Source: Bryobacteraceae bacterium (GTDB taxonomy: Bacteria; Acidobacteriota; Terriglobia; Bryobacterales; Bryobacteraceae). Taken from it: a stretch of 64,000 nucleotides of DNA. The notes under the pieces were generated by a model. That model searched no databases, was not told the DNA's origin, and was given only the letters and a program-made list of their open reading frames with translations. Where the stretch lies: positions 1 through 64,000 of the forward strand of contig JASHNT010000055.1 of NCBI GenBank assembly GCA_030041495.1. The letters run 5' to 3'. Shown one piece after another: positions 25,697 to 34,438 of this stretch. A program made the position numbers and the translations under genes. Positions within the stretch are counted from its first letter, which is position 1, and every line of letters starts with the position of its first letter.

Positions 25697-26557
25697 CTAG
25701 TGAGCTTTCGCCGCGTGATCCAGCTCCACTTGAACAATCTGTTGGAGCACCTGGAAATCCACGCCGCTGATCTTGCGCCCGTTGATGAAGAGGGTGGGTG
25801 TGCCGGTCACGTTCAGCGTGTGTCCCTCGGCTATGTTCTTAGCGACGTCGGCATCGCTTGCCTTGGTGGAGATGCACCGGCCGAGCTGCACCGAATCGAC
25901 ACCGTTCTTGCCCGCCCACGCAACCATTTTGTCGTTCAGGTTGTCAGGGGTGATCTCGTCCTGATTGTCGTAGAACCAGTCGTAGACTCTCCAGAACGCC
26001 TCCGGATTCTGGCGATACACACAGCGCGCCGCATCAGCCGCCGCCCTCGCCCACGGATGAATCGATTCGAGCGGATAATCCTTGAACACCACGCGCACTT
26101 TGCCTGGTTCCGCGTTGGGCAGGAGCTGGCGCAGGACCGGAGCCTCCGCTCGGCAAGAGGGGCATTCCAAATCACCGAACTCGACGATCGTCACCGGCGC
26201 GTTGGCCGCCCCGAAGGCGGGCGCGCCTGAGGTCACCAGTTTGTCCAGATTGAGCTGAAACGGATTGCCCTTAAGATTGAACGCCGGCACCGAGCCTGTA
26301 GTCCCCGGAATCACCGTTTGGCCATCCGCCGATAGGTAGTACACCTCGTCCTTGGAGTCGGCGTTATACGTCAGCCGAACGTCGACCTCGGAAAAACCGG
26401 GCAGGCCCTTGGCCGGCTTCGGATCCGAAACCGAAACGCCGACGGCCGGCAGAAGCAAGTCATAATACCGCAGAGTCGATTCAAAAGCGGCCTTGTCGAA
26501 GGGTTTCGATTGAGCACACGCAGTCAGGCCGAGCACGAGAAGAATTCCGAACCTCAT
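25697..26557 (-). CDS. DsbA-family thioredoxin-fold lipoprotein
   Basis: 286 residues from the ATG at 26557 (an ATG 18 bases upstream would add six residues). The N-terminus is a lipoprotein signal (LLVLGLTAC, Cys14). The C-terminal half is a DsbA-like thioredoxin domain with active site CPSC at about 132-135, preceded by APVTIVEFGDLE, and the cis-Pro motif TGTPTLFING. The helical insertion holds further cysteines (AARCVY, LGRCIS). Such proteins catalyse or reduce disulphides in the periplasm; which direction is not visible. The N-terminal 110 residues resemble the region found before the thioredoxin domain in DsbC/DsbG-like acidobacterial proteins. Confidence 0.85.
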   Translation of the reverse strand: MRFGILLVLGLTACAQSKPFDKAAFESTLRYYDLLLPAVGVSVSDPKPAKGLPGFSEVDVRLTYNADSKDEVYYLSADGQTVIPGTTGSVPAFNLKGNPFQLNLDKLVTSGAPAFGAANAPVTIVEFGDLECPSCRAEAPVLRQLLPNAEPGKVRVVFKDYPLESIHPWARAAADAARCVYRQNPEAFWRVYDWFYDNQDEITPDNLNDKMVAWAGKNGVDSVQLGRCISTKASDADVAKNIAEGHTLNVTGTPTLFINGRKISGVDFQVLQQIVQVELDHAAKAH

Positions 26558-26643
26558 GGCGTGATTGTCGCACACGAGACGGGCAGCGGGCGCGTGTGGT
26601 GTGAGCTTGCGGACTAGCTGTGATGCCGCGGGTGAAAAATGCT

Positions 26644-27627
26644 CTATACAACCAACAGACGGTGAAACCGATGTCCGCCTCCGATTCCTTGCAGCACTTT
26701 GAAAACGGTATCACCGAACGCATAGGCGGAATCCACGTATTCTCGACTCTTGGACTTGTCAAGGAACTGCTTGACTAGATCCTCCTCGGGAGCGTTCGTT
26801 ACCCGGAGAAAGGAGTCATACTGCTCAAGTAGACGAACGATATCAGGCCTCATATCCGCAAGGTCGGGCTCAGCGAGGAGCCACTCAAGCCTCTCCGTGG
26901 GACTCCGCCGAATCATCGCGACGGCGTCATCGGGGGAGACGGTCCTTTGCATGTTGTATACGGCAAGGAGATAGAGCACCGCCGAGTAGCAGGTCAACAG
27001 TCGGCTGTGCTTCAGCTTGTAGTTTTTCACCTTCCCCTTGGCTTTGAGCGGTTCGGGCTGTCGTTCAGTTCTAGCCTCGTAGTTCACACAGAAGGTCCGC
27101 CAGAGGCGCAGTATGTCGTTTGCGAGGAAGGCTGGCATGAAGGTGGACTTGTGATCCTCGTAGTCCCGCCAATAGGCGGCTACCACCTCCCCGATTACGT
27201 CCGAATACACGCCCGGTTCCAAAAGAGGGCAGCTTTCAAGGAGCAGGAGAAGACGAGCTGTAAACGTGTTGGTGACGTCGTCTTCCGGCGTACCGAGCGC
27301 CTTCGTGAAATCTCGCACCGTGTGGAACTGTAGATATCGCCCGTCGCCGGAGAACTCCGGTATTCCCAACCGTCGGGTCACCTCGATTAGATCCGCTTTG
27401 ATGCAAATCTCGTCCAACCGATTCAGCAAGCGGTCTCCGCTTTCATCCACTTTCCCCACAATGAAAAGGTCGAGGTCGCTATGCCGGCTGGCCTCGCATC
27501 GCCCGAACGACCCTGTGGCGTAGACGCACGCCTTACCGGAGCAGCGCGTTGCAGCCTCGCCAAGTTCCTTTCGAATCGTTGAAAGCTGATCCCTGGTAGC
27601 CGTGCGACGGTCAGCGAGCTCTCCCAC
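26644..27627 (-). CDS. Pol-beta-superfamily nucleotidyltransferase, paired with an exonuclease
   Basis: 327 residues from the GTG at 27627, which follows GGGAGGGG and overlaps the end of the exonuclease gene by 17 bases; the longer open frame is a shadow of that gene. The nucleotidyltransferase core is clear: ATGSFGRCEASRHSDLDLFIVG, with Gly39-Ser40 and the metal-binding Asp51 and Asp53. The remaining 230 residues are mainly helical (ARLLLLLESCPLL, LRLWRTFCVNYEAR, LLTCYSAVLYLL), a layout seen in nucleotide-adding enzymes. Substrate unknown. The core differs from classical CD-NTases, but a defence role is possible given the partner and tRNA-side position. Confidence 0.75.
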   Translation of the reverse strand: MGELADRRTATRDQLSTIRKELGEAATRCSGKACVYATGSFGRCEASRHSDLDLFIVGKVDESGDRLLNRLDEICIKADLIEVTRRLGIPEFSGDGRYLQFHTVRDFTKALGTPEDDVTNTFTARLLLLLESCPLLEPGVYSDVIGEVVAAYWRDYEDHKSTFMPAFLANDILRLWRTFCVNYEARTERQPEPLKAKGKVKNYKLKHSRLLTCYSAVLYLLAVYNMQRTVSPDDAVAMIRRSPTERLEWLLAEPDLADMRPDIVRLLEQYDSFLRVTNAPEEDLVKQFLDKSKSREYVDSAYAFGDTVFKVLQGIGGGHRFHRLLVV

Positions 27628-28267
27628 GGACCCCCTCCCATTCAAAGATGTTCGCGAAAATCTCGGCCTGCTCAATCGCGTCGTCGAGGGCGTGGTGCGT
27701 GTGCCTGTGCATGCCGCGCAGCGACGGATCGAGCTTGGATCTTCCAGCTTCACATATGGGAATCCGTGCTTTTACAGCCAGGGCTGTTTTGATGTCAAAG
27801 CAGCGGGAATAGTCGAAAGGAGATCCGTCCTTTGAAAAACGTACAAAGTACCAATACAGCCACGTCCAGTCAAAGCTGAGCGGATACGCCACCAGGACTG
27901 GTCGCGCACGGCCTGCGATGCCCTTGACCCAGACGGAGGCCTCCGTCATTGCTTTCTCGGGGGCGGCTCCCTCTATGGACAACCTCTCCCGATCCAATCC
28001 GTTCACTTGTAGGGCTTCGGGCTGAAAATCATCCGAGATCGGCCTCAGTTCTTTATAGATCGTCTTACGATAGTCCAGCGGTCGTCGAAATTGGATACCG
28101 TCGAAAGAGCCCGCATACACGATGGCAAAGGACAAGATCGAGTACGGGCCGGGGATTGGGCCGTCGGTTTCAACGTCGGCGGAAAAGTAGGCATCCACTC
28201 CGCTCTCGCGGCTATCGCGTTCCGCACGTTCGCCTACATCCACACTACCGCTGAGCCGTGACTCCAT
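27611..28267 (-). CDS. DEDDh-family (DnaQ-like) 3'-5' exonuclease
   Basis: 218 residues from the ATG at 28267, though its ribosome-binding site is poor and a GTG about 23 codons in is possible. All DEDDh residues can be placed: D31 and E33 (SADVETDG), D133 (LSFDWTWLYW), and H191 and D196 (HTHHALDDAIEQ). Related enzymes trim DNA or RNA 3' ends (oligoribonuclease, RNase T, DnaQ epsilon). It lies 42 bases from the 3' end of tRNA-Gln and overlaps the nucleotidyltransferase. G+C looks lower by eye than in the flanks. Together they suggest an acquired two-gene module that may remove and add nucleotides on the same substrate (inference). Confidence 0.8.
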   Translation of the reverse strand: MESRLSGSVDVGERAERDSRESGVDAYFSADVETDGPIPGPYSILSFAIVYAGSFDGIQFRRPLDYRKTIYKELRPISDDFQPEALQVNGLDRERLSIEGAAPEKAMTEASVWVKGIAGRARPVLVAYPLSFDWTWLYWYFVRFSKDGSPFDYSRCFDIKTALAVKARIPICEAGRSKLDPSLRGMHRHTHHALDDAIEQAEIFANIFEWEGVRGRAR

Positions 28268-28309
28268 GACCCCTCATGGTACAGCATGATCAACCGGAGG
28301 GGGAGGAAG

Positions 28310-28383
28310 TGGCTGGGAGGCAGGGACTCGAACCCCGATACGCAGATCCAGAGTCTGCAGTCTTACCATTAGACGACCTCCCA
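28310..28383 (-). tRNA. tRNA-Gln(CUG)
   Basis: Complete cloverleaf on the minus strand: acceptor TGGGAGG pairs with CCTCCCA, anticodon stem GCAGA/TCTGC encloses the loop CTCTGGA with anticodon CTG, and the T-arm contains GGTTCGAGTCC. The 3' CCA is encoded (28310-28312). Confidence 0.95.
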
Positions 28384-28489
28384 GCAGGACGATTTTCAGT
28401 TTAACATTTCCCCGCAAAGGGCGCGATTCGGCGCCATTCGGCCACACTCCAAAGCCTCCGAGCAAGCGGTGCTACACTGGTCGTTACCT

Positions 28490-28660
28490 ATGGCTATCAG
28501 CAAGGAATTGCTGGAGATCCTCGTGTGCCCGCAATGCAAGGCGCCGCTCGAGCTCAAGCAGGACGAAAACGGCCTCAAGTGCGTCGAATGCAAGCGGGTA
28601 TACCCCATTCGCGACGATATCCCGGTCATGCTGGTGGACGAAGCGCGCATCGAAGAATAA
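28490..28660 (+). CDS. Trm112-family small zinc-ribbon protein
   Basis: 56 residues from the ATG at 28490. The Trm112/YcaR pattern is complete: ISKELLEILVCPQCKAPLEL, then LKCVECKRVYPIRDDIPVML, with two zinc-binding CxxC pairs. In eukaryotes and archaea Trm112 activates methyltransferases; the bacterial role is less clear, and YcaR-type genes often sit with LPS genes. It opens the housekeeping operon and is followed without a gap by the GT9 gene. Confidence 0.9.
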   Translation: MAISKELLEILVCPQCKAPLELKQDENGLKCVECKRVYPIRDDIPVMLVDEARIEE

Positions 28661-29590
28661 ATGCCATCCGTGCTGGAGCGGTTGCCTGCGGGCTCGCGGA
28701 TCGCAGTGATCCGTTTGCGGTCGTTGGGCGACTGCGTGCTGACTACCCCGGCTTTCGATCTTCTGAAATCTCATCGCCCCGATCTGCGCATCGCAGTGGT
28801 GGTGGAAGACCGCTTCCGCGAGGTGTTCGAAGGCAATCGCGATATCGAGCGCATTTTGCCGCCGCAGGCGGGGGCCTTGCTCCGCTGGCGTCCGCGCCTG
28901 GTTCTGAATCTGCACGGAGGCACGCGGAGCATGGCCTTGACCATGGCCGCGGGAGCGCCTCTGCGCGCCGGCTTCGCGCATCATCGCTACAGCTTCCTGT
29001 ATTCCGACCGCATCCCGCGCGCGCAGGAGATCCTTGGCGAAGAGCGCCCGGTGCACACGGCCGAACATATCGCGAGCGCGATGTTTTCGATGGGCGTGCC
29101 GCAATATCCCATTCCACGAGCCAAGTTGATCGCCGCTCCTCCACCCGACATCGTTCCCGGCGGTTATGCCGTCCTGCACCCCTTCGCTTCGGAACAAGCG
29201 AAAACCTGGCCTGCCAGGCGATTTCTGGAAGTTGCCACGCATCTCAAAAACGAATGCGGACTGGAACCCGTGTTCGTGGCCGGGCCGGGCGACAACACGG
29301 CTGCCTTCGAAAACTACCGCATATGGAGCGGGGCTCCGCTGGGCGAAGTCAAAAACCTGATGGCCGGGGCGCACATCTTCATCGGCAACGATAGTGGTCC
29401 GGCGCACATCGCCGCGGCGTTTGGAGTGCCGGTGGTCGCGATCTTCGGCTCGTCGAACCCGGTTACCTGGGCTCCATGGCGGACCGAAGCCCGCGTCTTG
29501 ACCTCGCCCAACGGCATTCAGGGCATCGCAGCCGCGGAAGCGATCGCGGCAGTGGACGCTCTCAAGCGCGTGAAGGAGCCGCAGGCGTGA
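28661..29590 (+). CDS. Glycosyltransferase family 9 (ADP-heptose:LPS heptosyltransferase-like)
   Basis: 309 residues. The N-terminal Rossmann half begins IAVIRLRSLGDCVLTTPAFDLLK, the GT9 signature. The C-terminal half has YAVLHPFASEQAKTWPARRF and the donor-binding region AHIFIGNDSGPAHIAAAFGVPVVAIFGSSNP. Family members add heptose to the LPS inner core. The gene follows the Trm112-like gene directly and overlaps msbA by four bases, so a role in lipid A-core assembly fits. Specific subtype (WaaC, WaaF or WaaQ-like) cannot be decided here. Confidence 0.88.
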   Translation: MPSVLERLPAGSRIAVIRLRSLGDCVLTTPAFDLLKSHRPDLRIAVVVEDRFREVFEGNRDIERILPPQAGALLRWRPRLVLNLHGGTRSMALTMAAGAPLRAGFAHHRYSFLYSDRIPRAQEILGEERPVHTAEHIASAMFSMGVPQYPIPRAKLIAAPPPDIVPGGYAVLHPFASEQAKTWPARRFLEVATHLKNECGLEPVFVAGPGDNTAAFENYRIWSGAPLGEVKNLMAGAHIFIGNDSGPAHIAAAFGVPVVAIFGSSNPVTWAPWRTEARVLTSPNGIQGIAAAEAIAAVDALKRVKEPQA

Positions 29591-31404
29591 AGGAACTGAG
29601 CCGGCTGTTGCGCTACTCCGTGCCGTACACGGCGCATCTCGCGGCGTCGATTGTTCTGATGGCTTGCGTGGGAGCGGCGCAAGCGCTCACCGTATTATTG
29701 ATTCAGCCGGTATTCGACCGTGTGTTGGATCCGAAGGCGCCCGATACTCCGGTGGTGCTCTTCAAGATCCCAGTCTTGAATCACGCGGTCTATTTGAGTT
29801 CCTTCGTGCCGGCTTCACTGCACAATGTCTGGACCATGGTGGCCTTCGCCATCCTAGTGGTCTTCGCGGTGAAGGGCGTTTGCGATTACACCGCCAACTA
29901 CCTGGTGAACTACGTCGGCTTCTCCGCGATCACGGACTTACGCCAGGACGTCTTCGACAAGGTGCTCCAGCAGGATGCGCACTTCTTCGAAACCAACGCG
30001 TCGGCGCGCGTCATGAGCTCCATCATGAACGATCTCGAAAAGATCCAGGTGGCGCTTTCCGGTATTTTGGCGGATTTGTTGCGGCAAAGCTTCACCACGC
30101 TGGGATTGCTGGCGGTGGTGCTTCAGAAGGACTGGAGGCTCGCGCTGGTCAGTCTGACTCTACTGCCGTTCGTGCTGGTGCCGACGCTCAAATTGGGCAA
30201 GCGGATTCGCGGCACCACCCGGCGCGCCCAAGACGCAGCGGCCGACTTGAACCAAGTTTTGCAGGAAACGCTCAGCGGGCATCAGGTGGTGAAATCTTTC
30301 GTCGCCGAAGACGTGGAATCGAACCGCTTCCGCGATCGCGCGGCGAAGCTGCGTCGCCGTAATCTGCGCTACGTGCGCCAACAGGCAATCTCTTCCCCGC
30401 TGATCGAGTTTTTCGGAGCGATCACCATTGTAGGTCTACTATCCTACGCGCGCTTGCAGATTAAAGCCGGTGCGATGAGCACGGGCGATTTCGTCGGTTT
30501 CGTGATGGCTCTGCTGATGCTGTATGAGCCGGTGAAGCGCCTGACCGGCATCCACAACATCTTTCAGCAGGCCCTGGGCGCCTCGCAAAAAGTATTCGAA
30601 TACCTGGACCGCGACCAGCAGATCAAAGACGGCACGGCGCGGCTGGGGAGATTCGAGAAATCCATTCAATTTGAGAATGTCACCTTCCGCTATCCCAGTT
30701 CGCCACAGGGCTTCCACATGGAACAGATCGACCTCGAGGTCAAGGCCGGGGAAGTGGTGGCGCTGGTGGGCGGCAGCGGCGCGGGCAAGACCACGCTGGC
30801 GAATCTGGTGCCGCGGTTTTACGATGTCACCGGCGGATCGATCAAAATCGACGGCCGCGACGTGCGCGAGCTGCGACTGAAATCGCTGCGCGACCAGATC
30901 AGCCTGGTGGCGCAGGACACCTTCCTGTTCAACGACACCGTCGAGAACAACATTCGCTACGGCCGTCCGAATGCATCGCCGGAACAGGTGAAACAGGCCG
31001 CGCGGACCGCTCTGGCCGAGGAATTCATCGCGCGCATGCCGGAGGGCTACAACACGATCATCGGGGAGCGCGGCCTCAAGCTCAGCGGAGGGCAGCGGCA
31101 AAGGCTCGCGATCGCGCGGGCGCTGCTGAAGAACTCGCCGATTCTGATTCTGGATGAAGCGACCTCGCATCTGGACAGCGAATCCGAGGCGCTGGTGCAA
31201 CGCGCGCTGCAAACGCTGATGGAACATCGCACCGTGCTGGTGATCGCGCACCGCCTATCCACCGTGCGCAAAGCCGACAAGATCGTGGTGCTGGATCGCG
31301 GCCGCATTGCGGAAATCGGCACGCATGAAGAGCTCGCCAGCCGGGGAGGCATTTACCGCCGTTTGCATGACCTGCAATTCCTCGAGGTGGACGTGAATCT
31401 ATGA
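29587..31404 (+). CDS. msbA: Lipid A export ABC transporter MsbA-like (permease/ATPase fusion)
   Basis: 605 residues from the GTG at 29587, overlapping the GT9 stop. Six transmembrane helices in the first about 320 residues, then an ATP-binding domain: Walker A GGSGAGKTT, Q-loop SLVAQDTFLF, signature LSGGQRQRLAIARAL, Walker B ILILDEATS and the H-loop VIAHRLSTV. MsbA-type half-transporters flip lipid A-core across the inner membrane. The neighbourhood (heptosyltransferase just upstream) supports this role, though multidrug exporters share the architecture. Its stop overlaps yicC by four bases. Confidence 0.85.
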   Translation: MKELSRLLRYSVPYTAHLAASIVLMACVGAAQALTVLLIQPVFDRVLDPKAPDTPVVLFKIPVLNHAVYLSSFVPASLHNVWTMVAFAILVVFAVKGVCDYTANYLVNYVGFSAITDLRQDVFDKVLQQDAHFFETNASARVMSSIMNDLEKIQVALSGILADLLRQSFTTLGLLAVVLQKDWRLALVSLTLLPFVLVPTLKLGKRIRGTTRRAQDAAADLNQVLQETLSGHQVVKSFVAEDVESNRFRDRAAKLRRRNLRYVRQQAISSPLIEFFGAITIVGLLSYARLQIKAGAMSTGDFVGFVMALLMLYEPVKRLTGIHNIFQQALGASQKVFEYLDRDQQIKDGTARLGRFEKSIQFENVTFRYPSSPQGFHMEQIDLEVKAGEVVALVGGSGAGKTTLANLVPRFYDVTGGSIKIDGRDVRELRLKSLRDQISLVAQDTFLFNDTVENNIRYGRPNASPEQVKQAARTALAEEFIARMPEGYNTIIGERGLKLSGGQRQRLAIARALLKNSPILILDEATSHLDSESEALVQRALQTLMEHRTVLVIAHRLSTVRKADKIVVLDRGRIAEIGTHEELASRGGIYRRLHDLQFLEVDVNL

Positions 31405-32315
31405 GCGGCGTTGCCCGGAATGGCTTGCGTTCCATGACCGGCTTTGCGCGCGCGCGTCGCGGCTGCGGAGAAGGCGAAGTGGTGGTCAGCGTGAAGAGCG
31501 TGAATCATCGCGGGCTGGACGTGCATGTGCGCGGACCGGAAGCGGCGGATTCTTTCGAGAGCACAATTCGCGCGCTGGTCAAAAGCTGCGTGGCGCGCGG
31601 CCACGTGGAGGTTCGTTTGTCCCTGCCCGGCGCGACCGAGGGCGTGGCGGGACCGGTGTTGAATCAGGCTCTGCTGGAAGCGTATTTGAAAGCGTTCCAG
31701 GACGCCAGCAATGCGCATGGATTAGACGCGGAGCCGGACCTGAACGCGGCTCTTCGTGTCCCCGGCATGTTCGCCTCGCCTGAGGACTCAGAACCCGATC
31801 CCAAACTGGGAGCGGCGCTTAGCGAAGCCCTGGAGGAAGCACTCGGCCAGCTCAACGCCTTTCGCGAGCGGGAAGGCGCGGAGATTGCCGCGGAAATGCG
31901 CAAGCATAACCAGCAAATTGCCAGCGGAGCCGCTGAGATGGAGTCGATTCGCGAAAATGCCGTGCAGGCGTTCGAAAACCGCCTGGCGGAGCGATTGAAA
32001 GAACTGCTGAAGGGCGCGCAGGTGGATCCGCAGAGGCTCGCGCAAGAGGCTGCGATTCTGGCCGACCGCAGCGACATTGGCGAAGAACTCGCGCGGCTGC
32101 GGATTCATTCGGCGCAGCTTTCCGCTCTGCTGGATTCCGGCGGTGAAGTGGGGAAGAAGCTCGATTTTCTGTTGCAGGAGATGAACCGCGAGACCAATAC
32201 GATTTTGTCCAAGACCAGCGGCATCGGCGAAACGGGGTTGCGAATCACGGAGCTGGCTCTGGCGGCCAAAGCGGATATCGAGAAGATCCGGGAACAGAGC
32301 TTGAACCTGGAATGA
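31401..32315 (+). CDS. yicC: YicC-family protein (putative endoribonuclease)
   Basis: 304 residues of the usual length. N-terminal YicC domain: RSMTGFARARRG, VVSVKSVNHRGLDVHVRGP, and VARGHVEVRLSL. C-terminal DUF1732 domain: EAAILADRSDIGEELARLRIHSAQL and KLDFLLQEMNRETNTILSKT. YicC proteins have been linked to RNA turnover. The gene is next to gmk and rpoZ, its usual neighbours in many bacteria. It overlaps msbA by four bases and is separated from gmk by ten. Confidence 0.95.
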   Translation: MSGVARNGLRSMTGFARARRGCGEGEVVVSVKSVNHRGLDVHVRGPEAADSFESTIRALVKSCVARGHVEVRLSLPGATEGVAGPVLNQALLEAYLKAFQDASNAHGLDAEPDLNAALRVPGMFASPEDSEPDPKLGAALSEALEEALGQLNAFREREGAEIAAEMRKHNQQIASGAAEMESIRENAVQAFENRLAERLKELLKGAQVDPQRLAQEAAILADRSDIGEELARLRIHSAQLSALLDSGGEVGKKLDFLLQEMNRETNTILSKTSGIGETGLRITELALAAKADIEKIREQSLNLE

Positions 32316-32325
32316 ATAAACCAGA

Positions 32326-32937
32326 ATGACCAACGTCTTCGTTATCTCCGCGCCGTCCGGATCGGGGAAGTCGACCCTGGTGCATGAGTTGATGAAGCGC
32401 GTGCCGAACTTACGCTTCTCGGTTTCCTACACCACGCGCGCGCCGCGCGGTAGCGAACAGAACGGAAAAGATTACTATTTTATCGACCGCCAGGATTTCG
32501 AGGCGCGCGTCGGCAAGGACGAGTTTCTCGAATGGGCGGAGGTTTTCGGCAACTACTACGGCACCCACCGGGGCGAGCTGGAACGGGCCGCCGCCGAGGG
32601 GCAGGACCTGGTGCTCGACATTGACGTACAGGGTGCGCGACAATTAAAAAAGAAGATTCCTGCCGCGGTTTCGATCTTCATCTTGGCCCCGAGCCGGCGG
32701 GAGTTGGAACAGCGGCTGCGGTCGCGCTCGCAGGATGCCGAAGCTGTAATCGAGCGCAGATTGCGCGAGGCCGCCGCGGAGATCCGCAATTATTCGGATT
32801 ATGATTACGTGCTGGTGAACGCGTCAGTGAACGCGTCGGTGGAGCGGTTGGCCGCGATCGTGGAGGCCACGCGCAGCCGGCGCGAGCGCATGGAGCGCGA
32901 GATCCGGCCGATTCTGGAGAGTTTTGAAAATGCCTGA
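32326..32937 (+). CDS. gmk: Guanylate kinase
   Basis: 203 residues. P-loop SAPSGSGKSTL, GMP-binding segments (FSVSYTTRAPRGSEQNGKDYYF, FLEWAEVFGNYYGT), Walker B-like DLVLDIDVQGARQL and lid residues RRLREAAAEI. Converts GMP plus ATP to GDP plus ADP. The standard gmk-rpoZ-coaBC order is kept. The 3' end overlaps rpoZ by eight bases. Confidence 0.96.
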   Translation: MTNVFVISAPSGSGKSTLVHELMKRVPNLRFSVSYTTRAPRGSEQNGKDYYFIDRQDFEARVGKDEFLEWAEVFGNYYGTHRGELERAAAEGQDLVLDIDVQGARQLKKKIPAAVSIFILAPSRRELEQRLRSRSQDAEAVIERRLREAAAEIRNYSDYDYVLVNASVNASVERLAAIVEATRSRRERMEREIRPILESFENA

Positions 32938-33181
32938 GACTATTCTGAAGCAGACGGCGCAGAACGTGATTCCGGACGACCCGGAATCGAGCGCCTACCG
33001 CTTTATCATCGTGGCGGCCAAGCGCGCGCGGCAGTTACAGAACGGGGCGCGCAGCTTCCTGCCTACCACCTCGAAAAAACCAACAGTGGCGGCCATGGAA
33101 GAGGTGCGGCGCGGGCTGGTGCAGTATGACGATCCCAGCTTGCCTCGCGCCGTGCCTGAAGAAGAATCCACCGAAGCGTAA
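32930..33181 (+). CDS. rpoZ: RNA polymerase omega subunit
   Basis: 83 residues from the ATG at 32930 (a TTG six bases earlier is in frame but less likely). The omega core is visible: SAYRFIIVAAKRARQLQNGA, then PTVAAMEEVRRGLV. The N-terminus is longer than in E. coli before the conserved core. It stabilises the beta' subunit. The overlap with gmk implies coupled translation. Confidence 0.85.
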   Translation: MPETILKQTAQNVIPDDPESSAYRFIIVAAKRARQLQNGARSFLPTTSKKPTVAAMEEVRRGLVQYDDPSLPRAVPEEESTEA

Positions 33182-33199
33182 TCGCGGGGGTCGATTGCG

Positions 33200-34438
33200 A
33201 TGAATGTAGCGCTGGGAGTCGGCGGAGGCATAGCCGCTTACAAGGCGGCCGAGCTGGCTCGCGCGCTGATGGAGCACGGTTTCTCCGTGCAGGCCATCCT
33301 GACGGATGCTGCGCAGGAGTTCATCACCCCTTTAACTTTCGCCGCGCTCACCGGCCGCAAGGTGATCTCGAATCTGTTCAGCGCGGCCAACCCCGAAGGC
33401 ACTCTGGCGAGCGCGGTGGAGCACATCAGCGTCGCTGAGCAGCATGACATTCTGGTGATCGCGCCCGCAACGGCGGACCTGATGGCCAAGCTGGCGCACG
33501 GCCTGGCCGGAGATTTTCTCACCACCACGTATCTGGCTTTCACCGGTCCGGTGGTGCTGGCGCCGGCCATGAACAGCAACATGTGGAACCATCCGGCCAC
33601 GCGCGAGAACCTGCGCATCCTGCGCGAGCGCGGCCACGTGATTGTGGAACCGGAGGACGGCTTACTTGCATGCGGGGACGTAGGTCCAGGGAGATTAGCC
33701 GAGCCGCAGAAAATCGCTGATGTCGTGGCTGGGTTGGCGGCATCTGGACGGCGCGCTACCGTGCGCCAGCACCGCGATCTGGAAGGCGAGGTCATCCTGA
33801 TCACCGCGGGTCCCACGCAGGAGCCGCTCGACGCGGTGCGGTATTTGAGCAATCGCTCCAGCGGCAAGATGGGTTACGCGCTGGCGGCGGGCGCGCTGGA
33901 ACGAGGGGCCCGCGTGATCCTGGTCGCGGGTCCGGTGCATCTGGACCCTCCCAAGGGCGCTGAAGTCATTCCCGTGCACACCGCGGTCGAAATGCGCGCG
34001 GCAGTGATGGAGCATCTCGAAGAGTCGACCATCATCATCAAGGCCGCCGCCGTTGCGGATTACCATCGCGTCAACGCTCCGAATCATAAAGTCAAGAAAA
34101 CCGCCGCGCGCATGTCTCTGGAGCTCGACCCCACGCCGGATATTCTGGCTGAGCTCGGCCGCGTGAAGGGAGACCGCTTGCTGGTCGGCTTCGCAGCGGA
34201 GACCGAGAACCTGGTGGAGGAGGCTCGCCGCAAACTCGAGTCCAAGAATTGCGACATGGTGGTGGCGAACCTGGTGTCCGCAGAGGGCGAAGGATTCGAA
34301 TCGGATGAGAACGAAGTGGTGCTGGTTTTGCGCACCGGTGAAGCGATCCCAGTGAAGCGCGCGCCCAAGACCGCCATCGCCCATCGCATCTTCGACGAGA
34401 TGATCAAGCTGCGGCTGGCGCTGCACAGTTCGCGATGA
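33200..34438 (+). CDS. coaBC: Bifunctional phosphopantothenoylcysteine decarboxylase / phosphopantothenate-cysteine ligase
   Basis: 412 residues. The CoaC flavoprotein half: VALGVGGGIAAYKAAELARAL, FITPLTFAALTGRKV, APAMNSNMWNHPATRENL and ACGDVGPGRLAEP, with the active-site Cys in the last. The CoaB half: ITAGPTQEPLDAVRYLSN, RSSGKMGYALA and the KPTPDI-like LDPTPDILAELG motif. Catalyses two consecutive steps from 4'-phosphopantothenate to 4'-phosphopantetheine in CoA synthesis. It overlaps the UDG gene by four bases. Confidence 0.95.
   Translation: MNVALGVGGGIAAYKAAELARALMEHGFSVQAILTDAAQEFITPLTFAALTGRKVISNLFSAANPEGTLASAVEHISVAEQHDILVIAPATADLMAKLAHGLAGDFLTTTYLAFTGPVVLAPAMNSNMWNHPATRENLRILRERGHVIVEPEDGLLACGDVGPGRLAEPQKIADVVAGLAASGRRATVRQHRDLEGEVILITAGPTQEPLDAVRYLSNRSSGKMGYALAAGALERGARVILVAGPVHLDPPKGAEVIPVHTAVEMRAAVMEHLEESTIIIKAAAVADYHRVNAPNHKVKKTAARMSLELDPTPDILAELGRVKGDRLLVGFAAETENLVEEARRKLESKNCDMVVANLVSAEGEGFESDENEVVLVLRTGEAIPVKRAPKTAIAHRIFDEMIKLRLALHSSR

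Noticed and set aside
26580-28400. Possible attachment-site duplication of the tRNA-Gln 3' end around the exonuclease/nucleotidyltransferase pair
   Set aside because: I looked for a copy of the T-arm/acceptor sequence near 26.6 kb and found none, so site-specific integration is not supported directly.
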